This document shows positions 6,001-7,003 of a stretch of DNA of 7,003 nt, piece by piece. Numbering within the stretch: position 1 is the stretch's first letter; every line of letters starts with the position of its first letter. The notes under the pieces were generated by a model, which was given only the letters and a program-made list of their open reading frames with translations, was not told where the DNA came from and made no database searches. The position numbers were made by a program, and so were the translations under genes. The DNA comes from Deltaproteobacteria bacterium (GTDB taxonomy: Bacteria > UBA10199 > DSSB01): positions 1 through 7,003 of the forward strand of contig JAIOPF010000105.1 of NCBI GenBank assembly GCA_021414045.1, in the 5' to 3' direction.

Positions 6001-7003
6001 ATGTTCTGGGACCACGGTCAGTATCAAGACCGAGGGCGCCGCTTCGCCATGCCATGGGAAGTCTTGGTTCCCGTCCAGCACGGCCCCCTCTTCGAGAATC
6101 CAAAGATCGCTGGCTTCCCGCGAAGGCGCCGTGACTCGGATTTTCTCCATTTGAAATTGGTATTTCAATTCCTGGGCGACGCGACTTTTACCGGCCCCCG
6201 ACTCGCCGACCAGGAGGAAAGCGCGGCGTTTGCCCTTGGCGCGCAGGGCCGTGCGCACCCTCGCGGTCAAATCGGACATGAGGGCTTCTCGGCCTATCCA
6301 GCGTTCCAGACGCCAAGGCCTGGGCCGAGGCGTGGCGTCCTTGGCGGGCCTACCGAAATCGATGGCGGCTAGGAGCTCCGCAGCGCTGCGATAGCGTCGC
6401 GCCGGATTTTTTTGCAGCAGGGTCTCGAAAATTTCGTTCCAGTAGGAGGGAACCTTCGGATTCTTCAAGCTGAGTTTGGGGGCCTTGACCGTCAGGTGGG
6501 CCTCGTAGGTTTCGGCGATGGTCCGACGGGCGAAGGGATTCTCGCCTCCGAAGAGCTGGTAGAAAACGACTCCCAAGGAATAGAGATCGGAACGTTCGTC
6601 CGCCGCTTCCTTCAGGATTTTTTCGGGGGCCATGGTCGAGGGCGTGCCGCCGGTCAGGGAGAATCGGGGATCGGCGAGACCTAAGTCGATGAGCTTGACG
6701 CGAGGAACTCCACCTTCCTCCACCACGATGAGATTGTTGCCCTTGAGGTCTCCGTGCAGCAACCGGGCGCGATGGATGGCCTGCAACCCGTGAATGGCCT
6801 GGAGAAAAAGTTCCGCGATCGCTTCCGGGGAAGCCCCTTTGGCGAAATTGGGCAGCGGCTTTCCCTCGAGATATTCCTCGGTGAAATAAAAGCGCCTCAG
6901 GCTTTCGTCATAACCGAAGTCTTGGATCCGAACGACGTTGGGATGGCGCAGGTCCTTGAGAAAAGCGAATTCGAATTTGAAGGCGCGCACGAGCTTCGTC
7001 TCG
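3094..7003 (-). CDS. Ser/Thr kinase-STAND ATPase-TPR-sigma-54 activator fusion protein, 5' end outside window
   Basis: This frame is open to the window edge. The GTG at 6990 is an internal Val, because four more in-frame codons (E-T-K-L) precede it and the kinase is entered at its C-helix. Numbering from Val 6990 (1298 residues shown), the order is as follows. (1) Hanks kinase, 1 to about 210: E7, LRHPNVV (14-20), HGDLKGNN (79-86), DLG (102-104), APE (121-123), DLYSLG (135-140). The glycine loop and VAIK lysine are missing beyond the edge. (2) P-loop ATPase of STAND type, about 231-420: Walker A GESGAGKS (262-269), a Walker B candidate LWILEE (296-301) and THGNPQLVVALL (383-394). (3) TPR-like helical repeats, about 440-815. 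(4) Linker, then a predicted coiled coil (861-904). (5) Sigma-54 AAA+ domain, about 908-1145: Walker A GESGTGKE (941-948), GAFTGA (988-993), Walker B GTLFLDEI (1007-1014), R1067/R1073 arginine-finger region and WPGNVREL (1127-1134). (6) Fis-like HTH, 1195-1235, and a second HTH-like segment, 1258-1298. It is probably a cytosolic sensor-activator of sigma-54 promoters; no membrane segment is seen. The signal and target genes are unknown. Confidence 0.93.
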   Translation of the reverse strand, partial: ETKLVRAFKFEFAFLKDLRHPNVVRIQDFGYDESLRRFYFTEEYLEGKPLPNFAKGASPEAIAELFLQAIHGLQAIHRARLLHGDLKGNNLIVVEEGGVPRVKLIDLGLADPRFSLTGGTPSTMAPEKILKEAADERSDLYSLGVVFYQLFGGENPFARRTIAETYEAHLTVKAPKLSLKNPKVPSYWNEIFETLLQKNPARRYRSAAELLAAIDFGRPAKDATPRPRPWRLERWIGREALMSDLTARVRTALRAKGKRRAFLLVGESGAGKSRVAQELKYQFQMEKIRVTAPSREASDLWILEEGAVLDGNQDFPWHGEAAPSVLILTVVPEHRSALEKSLEQEGWKVEAVEVPCFTRHELADFLRELSGLEKIPENFLKRLWEKTHGNPQLVVALLEQLAQQQRWIDAQGRWNLAVFREADLDFETASLDLPEIDSALAALSSEDHVARAELWMKRAEELMKNHRLEAAADSLTKAEIEAQAVEDLSRKLSLRAGIYERQGLHRIVAQRYEEAMARFERALALLEESGVREGPRYLRAQNYLAWLLCQEGKIDEAIALFQAVQGRWRALPAPEQEKVLNQDLGYAYLLKGDAVSAVSALQEMLPFYRRVGDPRTLMKVHYNLGEAQLLAKDYSAAIESFLEASALMRLHRNFEFLLRAYNGLGKAHHLLGERETALDDYGHGMELANYLEDFSSAAALAQNIGSIQAERGDFEPARGNFELALKLLKKLPEKTAYAKYLEARARVEIGDLFRRQGRFAEAETSARDADRLTQQEDSLAGFRFWVLLTRAEIARDEGDQVRLQDLLAELLPLADDEEKRGRCAELHAGTVGQGPAVSTVSDKNPDEAARTRVESIAPGTSLLVAERRLSEERDPEVLRRLIRELQDRLDRSQQDLTRAREGLIESSVLVRFAEMNFVSRNKEMQELFRTVERVRDTDLSVVLHGESGTGKELLARSLHEHSRRHSGPFVAVNCAALPATLIEAELFGYKAGAFTGANRDKAGLIESAEGGTLFLDEIAELELPLQAKLLRVLQEKEITRLGETRARSVKFRLLSASHRRLGDQVKNGDFREDLYYRIAELELFLPPLRERKEDIPILAERFTRQYLEEHGEKAKLSLGRDLLKEMLEYDWPGNVRELENLIRVATALRRGDSLRSRDLPLAWREKLGAPKAPRPVQRETMPSSSVLPSSDLPFEAGKTWRQTETLILAKALQYFGFDARKAAKSLDCAPSKLYQRMREDRVAERVSEWNAHPWAYREGMTLGVLKGRVVAAALAGAGGSPYQAARTLGVSPGMVYQWKEIR

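Noticed and set aside
3247..6372. Three long plus-strand frames (3247-4131, 4324-5238, 5275-6372) opposite the regulator
   Set aside because: All are antisense to conserved kinase, ATPase, TPR or AAA+ sequence, with no domain of their own.
6988..6990. GTG at 6990 as the start of the large regulator
   Set aside because: The frame stays open to the window edge with E-T-K-L before it, and the protein would begin inside the kinase C-helix without the glycine loop. It is an internal Val codon.

Overview
The window is wholly coding and reads from right to left. Five genes lie head to tail on the minus strand. Both end genes are cut by the window edges. In transcription order they are: a very large regulator (7003 to 3094, 5' end outside the window), a deoxynucleoside kinase (3059-2409), panB (2394-1576), panC (1560-721), and a divergent amidohydrolase (707 to 1, 3' end outside). 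The gaps are 34, 14, 15 and 13 bp, with no visible terminator or convincing internal promoter. The simplest reading is one transcription unit, at least from the deoxynucleoside kinase onward and possibly including the regulator. No stretch over 300 bp lacks a gene. I see no RNA genes, mobile elements, CRISPR arrays or long repeats.

The metabolic core is pantothenate (vitamin B5) synthesis. PanB makes ketopantoate from 2-oxoisovalerate and PanC joins pantoate to beta-alanine. PanE or IlvC (ketopantoate reduction) and PanD (beta-alanine supply) are not in the window. The deoxynucleoside kinase belongs to purine or pyrimidine deoxynucleoside salvage. The last gene looks like an S-adenosylhomocysteine/5'-methylthioadenosine deaminase or chlorohydrolase-type amidohydrolase, but three usually conserved active-site positions are changed, so its activity is an open question.

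The regulator fills more than half the window. In one chain it carries a Hanks-type Ser/Thr kinase, a P-loop STAND-like ATPase, a long TPR array, a complete sigma-54 activator AAA+ domain with GAFTGA, and two helix-turn-helix segments at the C-terminus. The kinase N-lobe, including the glycine loop and the VAIK lysine, lies beyond base 7003.

The moderately high GC and the kinase/STAND/sigma-54 activator architecture suggest a deltaproteobacterial-type lineage (Myxococcota, Bdellovibrionota or uncultured relatives). This is inference from domain style, not from a marker gene.
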